Below the pieces are notes generated by a model, which did not search any database, had not been told where the DNA came from, and saw only the letters and a list, made by a program, of their open reading frames with translations. Shown here one piece after another: positions 54,139-63,147 of a DNA stretch of 64,000 bases (its first letter is position 1; every line of letters begins with the position of its first letter). The position numbers and the translations under genes are program-made. Origin of the DNA: Methanomicrobia archaeon (GTDB lineage: Archaea; Halobacteriota; Bog-38; Methanoflorentales; Methanoflorentaceae); assembly GCA_015660915.1 (NCBI GenBank), contig JACTTZ010000009.1:62001-126000 (forward strand), read 5' to 3'.

Positions 54139-55471
54139 AGCAACAATCAAAGACGAGATTTTCGATCGCGTAAAAGAACTCTGCGCCCTCAAAAAAGACA
54201 AACAAGCGTTTGCGCCAGGAAAAACTAAAATTGCCTTTGCGGGCAGAGTGTACGACGAAAAGGAGCTGGTTAGTCTAGTCGACGCGTCGTTGGAGTTTTG
54301 GCTTACAGCCGGCGACTACGCGACGCAATTCGAATCTGATCTTTCGAATTATCTCGGTATGGGGCACTGCCTATTGACAAATTCGGGGTCATCAGCCAAC
54401 TTACTGGCCATATCAGCGCTAACTTCGCAAAAACTCGCCGATAGAAAGCTTCGTCGAGGAGATGAAGTCATTACCACTGCGTGTGGTTTTCCGACAACAT
54501 TAAACCCAATCATTCAAAACGGTTTGATTCCTGTTCTTGTCGATATCAACATCGGGACTTACGACATCCAAACCGAGCAGATCGAAAATGCGATCTCGAG
54601 CAAAACTCGAGCGATCGTTGTAGCTCATACCCTTGGCAATCCTGCAGAAATTGATGTAATCAGCGAAGTGGCCGACGACTACAACCTTTGGCTTATTGAG
54701 GATAACTGCGACGCTTTAGGATCTAAACATCACAATCAGCTTACGGGAACCTTTGGCAACATTTCAACCTGCAGTTTCTATCCGGCACATCACATCACAA
54801 CTGGCGAAGGAGGCGCAGTGTTTACCGATGATCAATTGTTGAGCAGAATAATCCTTTCGTTTCGTGATTGGGGTCGCGACTGCTATTGCTTGCCTGGCCA
54901 TGACAACACCTGCAACAGACGATTTAAGTGGCAATTAGGCGACCTTCCGATGGGATATGACCACAAATATACTTACTCCCATATTGGGTACAATCTCAAA
55001 ATGACTGATTTGCAGGCAGCTGTAGGGGTGGAACAGCTAAAGAAGCTCCCTCAGTTCATCGACCAGCGGAAGAGGAACTTTGAACAACTTTTAGAAGGGA
55101 TGAAGCAATATGATCGCTATTTCATTTTGCCTGAAGCAACAAAAAATAGCACCCCGAACTGGTTTGGGTTCCCGCTCACGGTAAAAGATGACGCCCCGTT
55201 CACGCGAGACTCCGTTGTGAATTTTCTCGAGTCCAAACTCATTACCACAAGAATGCTTTTTGGTGGCAATCTAACTAAACAGCCCGCGTACAAAGACGTA
55301 AGGCTTGACACTGTGGGCAATCTGCACAATACAGATCTTGTGATGAAAAACCTCTTTTGGATTGGGATCTATCCCGGAATCACAAAAGAGATGATTCTGT
55401 ATATTCTAGAGAGATTTGCGGATTTCATTGCAAGCGATGCTGATTTTGTTGCGCGACCACGTAGTGATTGA
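54125..55471 (+). CDS. rfbH: CDP-4-keto-6-deoxyglucose 3-dehydrase (E1)
   Basis: RfbH/E1 removes the 3-hydroxyl of CDP-4-keto-6-deoxyglucose using PMP and a 2Fe-2S cluster. The position that holds Lys in other DegT enzymes is His here (FYPAHHITTGEGG), the diagnostic change of this enzyme. The cluster cysteines lie in DWGRDCYCLPGHDNTC. Length is 448 residues, normal for E1. Two adjacent ATG codons (54125, 54128) lie inside the end of the TPP-enzyme gene. The reductase partner E3 is not in the window. Confidence 0.94.
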   Translation: MMRTEATIKDEIFDRVKELCALKKDKQAFAPGKTKIAFAGRVYDEKELVSLVDASLEFWLTAGDYATQFESDLSNYLGMGHCLLTNSGSSANLLAISALTSQKLADRKLRRGDEVITTACGFPTTLNPIIQNGLIPVLVDINIGTYDIQTEQIENAISSKTRAIVVAHTLGNPAEIDVISEVADDYNLWLIEDNCDALGSKHHNQLTGTFGNISTCSFYPAHHITTGEGGAVFTDDQLLSRIILSFRDWGRDCYCLPGHDNTCNRRFKWQLGDLPMGYDHKYTYSHIGYNLKMTDLQAAVGVEQLKKLPQFIDQRKRNFEQLLEGMKQYDRYFILPEATKNSTPNWFGFPLTVKDDAPFTRDSVVNFLESKLITTRMLFGGNLTKQPAYKDVRLDTVGNLHNTDLVMKNLFWIGIYPGITKEMILYILERFADFIASDADFVARPRSD

Positions 55472-55559
55472 GTTTCAGTTTAAGCTGACACCGAACAAAC
55501 TCATACTGAAACAGTGATTGGATGAATGGCTTAATATTACGAAGGACTATCGCGCGAAA

Positions 55560-55795
55560 AATTACTATGATTGGCACAACCTCGCGAAAAAAACGTGGAT
55601 GTTTATGGTGCTCTTTTCGACAAATATTGCGGCGCCAGCAAATTAGGAACGAAATGCCGTAACGATCTTCTTTTTTGCTCTGTAGACAATCGCAACAGAA
55701 TGATGTCTGCCGTCCTATGGAACGACAGAGTGTAAGCTGGCGACAGAGGTTGATGTTTGTCTCTGAGTGAGTGGCACGTAGCGGTTTCACTATCC
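55560..55795. repeat. Dispersed repeat, copy B (remnant of a glycosyltransferase 3' end)
   Basis: It resembles 45395-45575: first a degraded last 25 codons of the glycosyltransferase gene (gattggcacaac ... gcggcgccagcaaattagg), then about 45 unmatched bases, then the near-identical block with acagaatgatgtctgccgtc and gtggcacgtagcggttt. Confidence 0.85.
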
Positions 55796-56119
55796 CCTAA
55801 TCTACTTTTTGTGTTAGTGTTTTGACCGTGCTTCTTGAATGTGCTTAAGGGGCTCTGTTCGTTATTCTGGGAATTGTGCAGCTGCGGAGAGATTTACGGG
55901 ACGATTGATACCTCGCTTGTATGCGGTGAGGGGTCGGTGCAGTGGTGCTCATCTGCGGTCGTTGCTCTCGCTGCGTGGTGCTAGGCGAGTGTCACACAAC
56001 TCTTGGTCCTCAATCACTTGTGTTCAAAGGCGTGCAGAGCACCTGTACACGCTAATAGCTGTATGGGCGACGAACGCATTAGTTTAAAAGTATCTAGTAT
56101 GGAGATGAGATATGGGTTT
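55796..56119. other. Stretch between the repeat and a glycosyltransferase gene
   Basis: About 320 bases, no gene recognised. The composition is more GC-rich than the neighbouring genes. Confidence 0.35.
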
Positions 56120-57226
56120 TTATGTGCTCTCTAGTAGCTCGGCGTACGCTTTAATCCTCTTCTCCCAATACACTAGTGTTTTTCTGTTCATAATTCGATT
56201 CGCCGTTTTTTGGATACTGCCAAAAGGCAAAATGATGCGTGCCAGATAGGTGGAAAATAGGGGAGAGTACCTCACGGATTTCAAAACTAAGATAAAGGCG
56301 TATAGTCGTATCCCACTGTAATGCGTTAAGATTTTGGTTTCTTCGATAAGTGTTATCTTGTTGTTTGCAGCAGCGTATTTTTTATCCTTTAGTAAGAATA
56401 GGGTCGAGTTGACCATCGTTGATGCAACGAGGTGTTTCAATAAGTGTTCTGCTTGCCTTCTGACATCGAGAGGGATCGTCTTGTCAGTTGCAACGCGATT
56501 GATGATTTTTTTCCATGATTCATACCAGTCTTGATTGGACGCTAATTTCATAGTATGCATACCGGGATGCACAAATAAAACAGCACCAGCTTTTTTTGAC
56601 ATAACCATCGGACAACGACTAGATATGCGCAACATATAATCGGTATCTGTAGGAGCTCCTGTTTCAGGATCCAATAACCCAATAAGATTGACTACCTCGC
56701 TACGAAACAACGTCGATATCCAGTGTGTTCCTTGGAGTATATGTTCCACTAATGATGGAGGAAGATACAGGCGTTCGCTTCCATTTGGAAGTTTTGGTTT
56801 AGGAGATATTATGTGTTTACCATCATATTGTAACGCTAAAGAATCGTATGCCATTGCACCAGGATATCGCTCAAATCCTTCTAGGGCCGTTTCAAAGAAC
56901 TCAGGCAAAAGAAAATCATCGTCATGCAGTATCAAAAAATAGGGAGTATTTACCTCTTTTAATCCATGGTTAATATTTGCTATTGCGCCTATGTTTTGTT
57001 CGTGACAATAATACTTAATTCTTGAATCAGTTTCCGCCAATTCACCCACAACTTTTTGCGTACCATCGTTTGATGCATTATCATAAACGTGAACTTGAAA
57101 ACATTGATAACTTTGATTCAATACGCTTTGGATCGATCTCTTTAACAAGTGTGGCCGTCTATATGTCGGTAAAATTACTGTTATTTTAGGTGTTTCCATC
57201 GCGCTAGCAACATTTTTGTCATACAT
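56120..57226 (-). CDS. Glycosyltransferase family 2 protein
   Basis: A GT-A enzyme of about 368 residues. The nucleotide-sugar domain shows ITVILPTYRRPHLLKRSIQS, VHVYDNASNDGT and the metal-binding LILHDDDFLLPEFF (DxD). ATG 57226 is chosen as the first start downstream of a basic non-family stretch; ATG 57199 directly before the first strand is also possible. The C-terminal 130 residues are basic and helical, without a clear membrane anchor. Confidence 0.87.
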   Translation of the reverse strand: MYDKNVASAMETPKITVILPTYRRPHLLKRSIQSVLNQSYQCFQVHVYDNASNDGTQKVVGELAETDSRIKYYCHEQNIGAIANINHGLKEVNTPYFLILHDDDFLLPEFFETALEGFERYPGAMAYDSLALQYDGKHIISPKPKLPNGSERLYLPPSLVEHILQGTHWISTLFRSEVVNLIGLLDPETGAPTDTDYMLRISSRCPMVMSKKAGAVLFVHPGMHTMKLASNQDWYESWKKIINRVATDKTIPLDVRRQAEHLLKHLVASTMVNSTLFLLKDKKYAAANNKITLIEETKILTHYSGIRLYAFILVLKSVRYSPLFSTYLARIILPFGSIQKTANRIMNRKTLVYWEKRIKAYAELLEST

Positions 57227-57505
57227 ATTTATCTTTAGGTTTTTCACAAAAACGATCCAGATCAATTCAAGAGTCTAAAGCCATTGTCAGCTTTATGTCG
57301 CTTAGATCTGCATAACCCGCATATTTTTTTATGTCGATGCCAGCATCTCGTCCGTTCCGCGTACATCGCCCACGCCGCGAGCCGACTCTTATCACGCTCT
57401 AACCTCAGGTCGAACAGATAATGCGGACCATACTACGAACCGCTGCAGGCTATTTTTCCCAACATATACCACTGCTGCAAATCTCTTAATATCGAGGTCG
57501 CTGCC

Positions 57506-58225
57506 TCATTCCTCCAACGAGTTGGCGGAATCAGCAATCCGTATCGCGGGTGTTACGTCACACCACATCTCTCCATAGAACGTCTTTGATGAGAATATCC
57601 GAGCTAGCAGCCAGATGATCGCCTTTGGTGCGAGATTATTCCATAGTCGAGTTCCAGCCAGTGCAGTAACTGCTCCCCATTCTTCATACGCAGTGATTGT
57701 GCCGCCGCTTGCGTTAATTAAGGCCTTTAGTTCTTCTGTTGAGAATCCACAGTGTTTATGCGTTTTATCGAGTTGGTGGTACTCCAAGATACCATAGGTC
57801 CACAACTCTTCATTCCTCTTAGGTACGTCAATAAGAACGTTGTGCTGACAGTGTTCGAGCGCTTTATTGAGTAGTCGGCGAGGATCGTCAACATGTTCTA
57901 GGATGCTATACAATACGACGGTATCAGCAGGCGGAAACTCAACGTCAAATGCATCACCAATAATCAGTTTGATATCTTCAGGGTATTCATATCCCTCATA
58001 CCTTTGAAGGTCGATGCCGTAATAATCACCATTCCAGCCTTGAGCGCGCAGGAAGCGATACAATTCACACGTCCCGCACCCTACCTCAAGGATGCTACCG
58101 CGTTGGTGTTGCAGTGCAAGATCTGCATCAGGGCGTTTTTTTCTCCAAGCCTTCCATCCAAAATCAAAATCGGTCTTTACGGGCTGATCGTCAAGTTTCA
58201 CATATGTCCCCTCGATGCTCTTCAC
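57506..58225 (-). CDS. Class I SAM-dependent methyltransferase
   Basis: A 239-residue methyltransferase with SILEVGCGTCELYRFLRAQG (SAM loop), YYGIDLQRY, IIGDAFDVEFP and VVLYSILEHVDDP. The later HCGFSTEELKALI segment is typical of methyltransferase 11-like enzymes of sugar loci. The target is unknown. Confidence 0.85.
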   Translation of the reverse strand: MKSIEGTYVKLDDQPVKTDFDFGWKAWRKKRPDADLALQHQRGSILEVGCGTCELYRFLRAQGWNGDYYGIDLQRYEGYEYPEDIKLIIGDAFDVEFPPADTVVLYSILEHVDDPRRLLNKALEHCQHNVLIDVPKRNEELWTYGILEYHQLDKTHKHCGFSTEELKALINASGGTITAYEEWGAVTALAGTRLWNNLAPKAIIWLLARIFSSKTFYGEMWCDVTPAIRIADSANSLEE

Positions 58226-58629
58226 TTTCGGTTGCCATTCGTTATCCTAAGCGAAGATGGCTATATTATTTCATATGTCCATTTGGACGAGGTATTTTGC
58301 AATCAATATTTTGTTGAGCGCCGGTCAGTATGAACAGGAAGATCTTTTTTTACTTGCTGCAGACTCCATCTTTTCCGAGCTTAGCTTCTACTTTTCTTTG
58401 TAATCTTTCGTATAAATATCCAGCTTGCCATGCTCCTATAAATATTCTCACTCCAGACTATACTAGCTCTCTCTGGTGATGCAAAGAACAAAATTTCATT
58501 GGACACAACTCGCAATTTCGATATCGACATTAGAGCCATTAAGGCATTTTTATATTAATTAAGTAAAATGACTCACATTTCGCAAAAAACTCTCGATTGT
58601 AAACGAGTTCTTATGATCCCATCGGATTG
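58226..58629. other. Stretch upstream of the methyltransferase gene
   Basis: About 400 bases. On the minus strand around 58370-58560 there are two short coding-like frames, one containing GAWQAGYLYERLQRKVEAKL, which may be the end of an unidentified gene. No start or family can be assigned. Confidence 0.3.
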
Positions 58630-59027
58630 CAGTGTTAATAAATGAGACAAGGGCTTAGCGACTCAGAGTGTTGCAATATACCATTTGTGAAGAATTCCTA
58701 TTTCCCTTAACATAGGTTCAAAGGTCAATTTTTCAAACATAAAAGAAGTGTCACGAGCATAAGTCACCGCGTTTATGTTTTATGGGATAAGAAAAGATTT
58801 ACGTGCATTAAAACTTCGCATTTGTTCAAATAGCGATCACTTAAATCGACTGTCCAGTTAGAGAGCGAGGGGGGGACAAGTGGAAGACCATATGACAGAT
58901 AATCTTTCGCGTGGATAAGTTGGGGCACACTGATCCCTACTTTTGGTATGATGAGCAAGAGCAACATAAACAGAACCAACAATTGGGCAAGTAAGCTCCC
59001 GAATAAGATACCAATAAGATGAAACAT
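58630..59027 (-). pseudogene. Chimeric remnant: flippase fragment joined to the end of an FkbM methyltransferase gene
   Basis: From 59027 the minus strand encodes a membrane stretch and VPQLIHAKDYLSYGLPLVP ... TVDLSDRY, matching the flippase gene at 63148-64000. At about 58838 it jumps to NKCEVLMHVNLFLSH, the last residues of the FkbM gene (61803), and continues with about 140 bases like those after that gene. A deletion of roughly 2 kb in a copy of the flippase-FkbM region would produce exactly this. Confidence 0.85.
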
Positions 59028-59091
59028 GAGTATTCAATATGCTGACATTGGAATATCGTACTTTGATAAATATCGAGCATGAATAGCCACA

Positions 59092-59295
59092 ATGAAAGGA
59101 CAGTATGATATGAAGACCACTCTGAATGAAATGTACGGTGAAGATTTTTTCGATAAAGATAATAAAGAACTAGGCACATTTAGTACTTACTCTTTTGAAT
59201 CTGTATTTCCAAAATTCAAAGATCTGACTCTTGAGGTAGTGAATAATTTACACCCTACGACTGTCTTGGATGCTGGCTGTGGGAAGGGTTTTTAG
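59092..59295 (+). pseudogene. 5' fragment of a methyltransferase gene, interrupted
   Basis: The frame from ATG 59092 (or 59110) gives YGEDFFDKDN and ends VLDAGCGKGF followed by TAG. DAGCGKG is the SAM loop of class I methyltransferases, so the gene is broken right inside its binding site. The dead primase/helicase sequence begins at this point on the other strand. Confidence 0.75.
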
Positions 59296-60443
59296 GGTGG
59301 AGGGACCAGACGTTTAGGCTGGGTCCCACCTTCGCAACTGACGTAAACTTCGTAGCCTTTTGCCGTAAGCCTAGTCCTTAGTCCTTTCTTTTTTGCTCAA
59401 CAGCGACGAGGTCCTTAAACACGATTGCGCGACCACGCAGGAGCGGCATTGTATCGACGTTTTCCTTTAATCCAGATACGAATGTATTTTCCGTGATACT
59501 TGACAGAGGGTAACAGAATTGGTTTTGCGTTTCACCAAACGAACGTATCACTCAGTTTTAATAGATCCGGAAGGGCCCACGATGCCAATAATATCCGGTT
59601 CGTGCGCAAGGAAGACTGATTAAGACGCGCGCAGGTCCGTCATGTTGTAATCCCCTTCAACTTACAGTTGACACGGAGTACCGCTATAAGCTCAGCTATC
59701 ATTTTTGGGCCATCGACTATTAATACCGCTCGATTTTCGGGAGTTTTGCACTTGTCGATTTCTCATTAACCACAATCGTGACGCTTTTAATACTATGGTT
59801 GTATCACTCGCTCACGGATGCCGGATACCTCTCGTCACATTCGTTATTTCGGGATAGGGGTGCGTTTTCATTTATAAGTCAGCTGGCGCAGAATGCTCAC
59901 ACCGTTTGATTGCTTCAGTATCTAAGCAGCCGCTACCGGCATCGCTGCACTCAGCAATGCCTTCCTGGACCGCGACCCACGTAAACAGATTCCCCAGAAT
60001 CGTGCCGATAGCAGAACCATAAATTTTTGTCAGTATTTACGTCAAGGTTGCCGCTACCCGTCGCATCGTGGATGGGATGTTTGATTTAGTAGCCGTCACC
60101 TGTTTCGCGCGCACTGGTCGGTATATCAATAACATCGCGTATGTGAATGCGGTATTGTTCGCATATCGTCGGATTCGCTCCCCGTCTACGTTCCTATCCC
60201 ATTCAATGGGCCACATACGCAGCTACCCAGGTATCCAGAAGCATGACCCTCGTGCCGCTATGGTTTTCAGCATACGCATGCGTGCCAGATTCGGTAACGC
60301 TCGGCGGTGCGACTACATACTGCCCGTTGCCCTTAATTTCAACGCCGTCGGCCAATTCCAGTTTTAGTGGTACGCCGTTCTACACTTCTGAAAACACAAA
60401 ATAATAATGCAGGTCGCCGTTAGGTGTCGTAACCGCGCGCTCT
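59296..60443 (-). pseudogene. Dead primase-polymerase/helicase gene of a plasmid or virus
   Basis: On the minus strand, from right to left: TPNGDLHYYF, GVEIKGNGQYVVAPPSV and SGTHAY, the PrimPol (bifunctional primase/polymerase) signature; then about 400 degraded bases; then DIIGIVGPSGSIKTE, a Walker A motif; YPLSSITENTFVSGLKENVD and TMPLLRGRAIVFKDL, as in archaeal plasmid replication ATPases. At least six stops and several frameshifts interrupt it, and the PrimPol N-terminus with its catalytic aspartates is missing. It marks an old integrated element. Confidence 0.78.
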
Positions 60444-60462
60444 CAGTCGCAATTCAACGCGC

Positions 60463-61269
60463 TTAAGTATATTGGCATTCAAAAACATATATGGCCAACA
60501 CATTTGCACTAAGAAACGGGAAGCCATATTTTGTGTTGTGGATATCCTCTTTCTTAGTCTCCACCCACCTATTGCTCCTAGAAATACGCTTTAGATAGTA
60601 TCTGTAGGTGAATAATGTCCCGTCGTCCTCTTCGAGCAGTCGATCGAGCACGGGATTATATCCTACAGGCATAGTAACGATGCACTTGCCCTTTTGCGAC
60701 AGCATCCCCTTCAACTTGTGTATCACGTGCAACGGTTTTTCGGGTTGTAACACGGTTTCATTCTGCACGTATTTCTCCTCATTGAAGCCGACGTGCTCTA
60801 TTGTTGAAATGCTTACAATTAAATCATAAACCTTCGGCGTTTGAAAGTCGACGATATCACTGTTGATTACGCCGTCGCCTTTTTCATGTTTGTCAACAAT
60901 GTCGTGATAAACAGGATAATAGTGTGAGAGCACGTTACCAAATTCCAGCACCCGCTCTGCGTCTACTTTTTCGACTTCTTCTCGTATTATCGGGAGCTCC
61001 ACACATCTTTCATTCCGCCACGTCTCATTGAATGGATGATAAAAATAACGATATTGGTGGTCATTGAGTGTGAAGTACCAATGCCGCCTAGAGACGATGC
61101 GAAATGCAACAGGAGATGTTATTGCCTTTCTGAGTTTGTACAAAACAAAAGAAGGGCCTATCTGAAGCAGCTTAGAAGGGTCTCTCTGAAGCAGCCTAAT
61201 CACTTTTTCGAAAAACGCTACACCCTGAGCTCTTCGCGAAGTGCGTTCTCTTCGGGCAGCACGTTCCAT
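60463..61269 (-). CDS. SAM-methyltransferase-fold protein of the sugar locus
   Basis: A 268-residue protein. The region ERVLEFGNVLSHYYPVYHDI corresponds to the SAM loop of a methyltransferase subgroup (normally VLEVGNVLSHY), followed by NSDIVDFQ, YDLIVSISTIEHVGFNEE and CIVTMPVGYNPVLD. The first 35 residues are basic and may be an extension; ATG 61269 is the first start. Subgroup members are found in capsule and O-antigen loci. Confidence 0.75.
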   Translation of the reverse strand: MERAARRERTSRRAQGVAFFEKVIRLLQRDPSKLLQIGPSFVLYKLRKAITSPVAFRIVSRRHWYFTLNDHQYRYFYHPFNETWRNERCVELPIIREEVEKVDAERVLEFGNVLSHYYPVYHDIVDKHEKGDGVINSDIVDFQTPKVYDLIVSISTIEHVGFNEEKYVQNETVLQPEKPLHVIHKLKGMLSQKGKCIVTMPVGYNPVLDRLLEEDDGTLFTYRYYLKRISRSNRWVETKKEDIHNTKYGFPFLSANVLAIYVFECQYT

Positions 61270-61384
61270 TGAGTAATCACCTTCCTTCCGATTTCCCTGA
61301 ACTTGTCTTCTCCTAGGTTGACACTAGACTCCTTCTATATCAGGTTAAGCAGCTTCCTTAGGCTTTTCTAGCGACCCTTTGCAC

Positions 61385-61615
61385 AAGAGTGCCAAGTTCA
61401 AACATATGGGACTGCATTATTTTGTATTTTGCAACTCTGTTTACGCCCTTTGAGTATTCAACCCATATCCACGGCACTATCTTTTGGCCTCCATATGACC
61501 TAAAGTACGCAAGAATCCATCGAGGCGCGGGGAGATTTTGCGATAGCGTCTTAGATTAACTTTGTCGATGAGTGCTCAACAAATAGATTTGACATAAATC
61601 ATCGCTGCAACTGGA
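61385..61615 (+). pseudogene. Internally deleted copy of the glycosyltransferase gene at 42353
   Basis: Bases 61407-61530 match 42665-42793 with few changes (both hold tatgacctaaagtacgcaag). The copy then jumps to about 25 bases matching 43325-43345 (gattttgcgatagc) and next to DNA matching 43553-43610, across and beyond the original stop codon (tttgacataaatcatcgc). Two internal segments of roughly 530 and 210 bases are therefore missing, as is the 5' part. Confidence 0.85.
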
Positions 61616-61802
61616 GATATCCTTAACTTTACGTTATTGTAGACAGGCTTATCAGATTGTGGTATTAAGAATGAGACAAGAGCTTAGCAGCTCAGAGTAT
61701 TGCAAACTCCGTTTGTGATTAATTCCAGTTTCCCATACAATAGCTTCAAAGAGTCATTTGTCCAAACATTAAAGAAATATCACAGTCATCGCCGCATTTG
61801 CG
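61616..61802. other. Downstream DNA of the FkbM gene, duplicated
   Basis: Bases 61667-61802 resemble 58630-58772, the DNA following the chimeric remnant. No gene is seen. Confidence 0.6.
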
Positions 61803-62675
61803 TTAGTTATGGGATAAGAAAAGATTTACGTGCATTAAAACTTCGCATTTGTTCATAACTTCGACAATTGTGGCCGCTTGCAACTTTTGTTCTCGATCAC
61901 CTATGAGATATATTTTGTAGCCATATCCAATAATTTCCTTTAATAATCCTTCTGGATCAGTGTGACATTTAAGCAACGCTTCAGGCGTAAACTCCATAAG
62001 CACCTTCAATTTCTTATTTAGCGTTAGCACATTTTTCATTCCTTGAAGCGCTATGCCTTCTGCGCCTTGTACGTCCATTTTAATAAGGTCTATCGTAGAT
62101 TCGTATCCCTTAAAATAGTCATCTAAGCAAATTGCTTCAATCTCCACGCTTCTGCGTTTGTCGTCAAAGTTATAAATTCTATGATCTCCTGTATTATTAT
62201 TGCTCAAGTATAATTTGATTTTATCATTCGTATCACCCACTGCTTTTTTTTCAATGATTACATTTGCATATGAATTATGGTCGATGTTTTTCTCAAGCAA
62301 TTCAAAATTGGCTGGGTCTGGTTCAAATGCATACACTCTGCCGTGAATACCAATTATTTTCGCAGCGATCAAGGTATAATAACCAATATGTGCCCCGATA
62401 TCAACCACTATGTCATCTTTTTTTAATGTATTCATAAACAATTTTGTTTCGAGTGGCTCATAAACCCCCTATAAAGACAACTCTAATGTGTCGTTTTTGT
62501 CCAAAAACATCTTGTTTCCTTGAATCTCAACTACTTTTTGAGGCGTTTTGAGGCTGCGCACCAAATGTGAGTATGGTGTCATCAAAAATGTATATCTCGA
62601 AAGCCCTTTTCCGCAAAGGTATGGAAGTGATTTAGATAAAAAAAATTTTATTGATTTTTGCAAGAATTCATGCAT
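61803..62675 (-). pseudogene. FkbM-family methyltransferase gene with an in-frame TAG
   Basis: The minus strand from ATG 62675 encodes the N-terminal part (GKGLSRYTFLMTPYSHLV, KNDTLELSL), then TAG at 62471-62469, and in the same frame VYEPLETKLFMNTLKKDDIV, DIGAHIGYYTLIAAK (SAM loop), AFEPDPANFELLEKNI and IDLIKMDVQGAEG. All FkbM motifs are intact apart from the stop, which falls where the family has SL-x-GVYEP. ATG 62441 could restart translation and keep the SAM domain. Total length without the stop would be 290 residues, normal for FkbM. Confidence 0.85.
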
Positions 62676-62870
62676 TCTATACCATTACCCTATTGAGCTT
62701 ACATTTCTAATTTTGATACGTGTAATTAAGCCTTTCTGTGTCGCCTTACTGTGTCTAAAAAAATCTTGTTTAGCTCAGTGAGCCGTGCGATCTCTATTTA
62801 GCGGCCATCTTAAAAAGTCAGATAACCCTAGAGTTTTTTTTACTACTTTTAAAGGGGGAGATACTGATGT

Positions 62871-63053
62871 ATGCGGCAAGGCTCCGGCATTGAGTTCTTT
62901 ACGGATGGGGACTTCTCGCAGCAACTTGCTTGTATGTGCTACCCCGCAGACAAGATAATAACCCCTCATAGACACAATATACACCCTCGCCAAGTGCAAT
63001 TGACTCAAGAGGTTTTGTTTGTTCGGAGCGGTAAAGTCAAAGCTGATATTTAG
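62871..63053 (+). pseudogene. Truncated copy of the cupin gene at 39916
   Basis: From GIEFFTDGDFSQQLAC to VRSGKVKADI the frame matches the middle of the cupin protein with few changes (for example HPRQVQLTQEV). The first 20 residues and the second metal box are missing, and TAG follows. The unit lies just past the flippase end. Confidence 0.85.
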
Positions 63054-63147
63054 GATTTCCGTTGAAAAATAATTATTAAAATCTGTCGCCAAGATTCTTT
63101 CAGGTTGTGAATCGTAAGCGTCTGCACATTATGGTATTCATGGCGCG

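Noticed and set aside
55839-56087. Plus-strand frame of 82 codons after the dispersed repeat
   Set aside because: Arg/Ser-rich translation without a ribosome binding site or family; could be an old insertion sequence remnant, but no transposase motif is visible.
62469-62471. TAG as a pyrrolysine codon
   Set aside because: Not claimed: only one such codon is seen, the protein is not a known pyrrolysine enzyme, and other nearby genes are decaying through ordinary stops.
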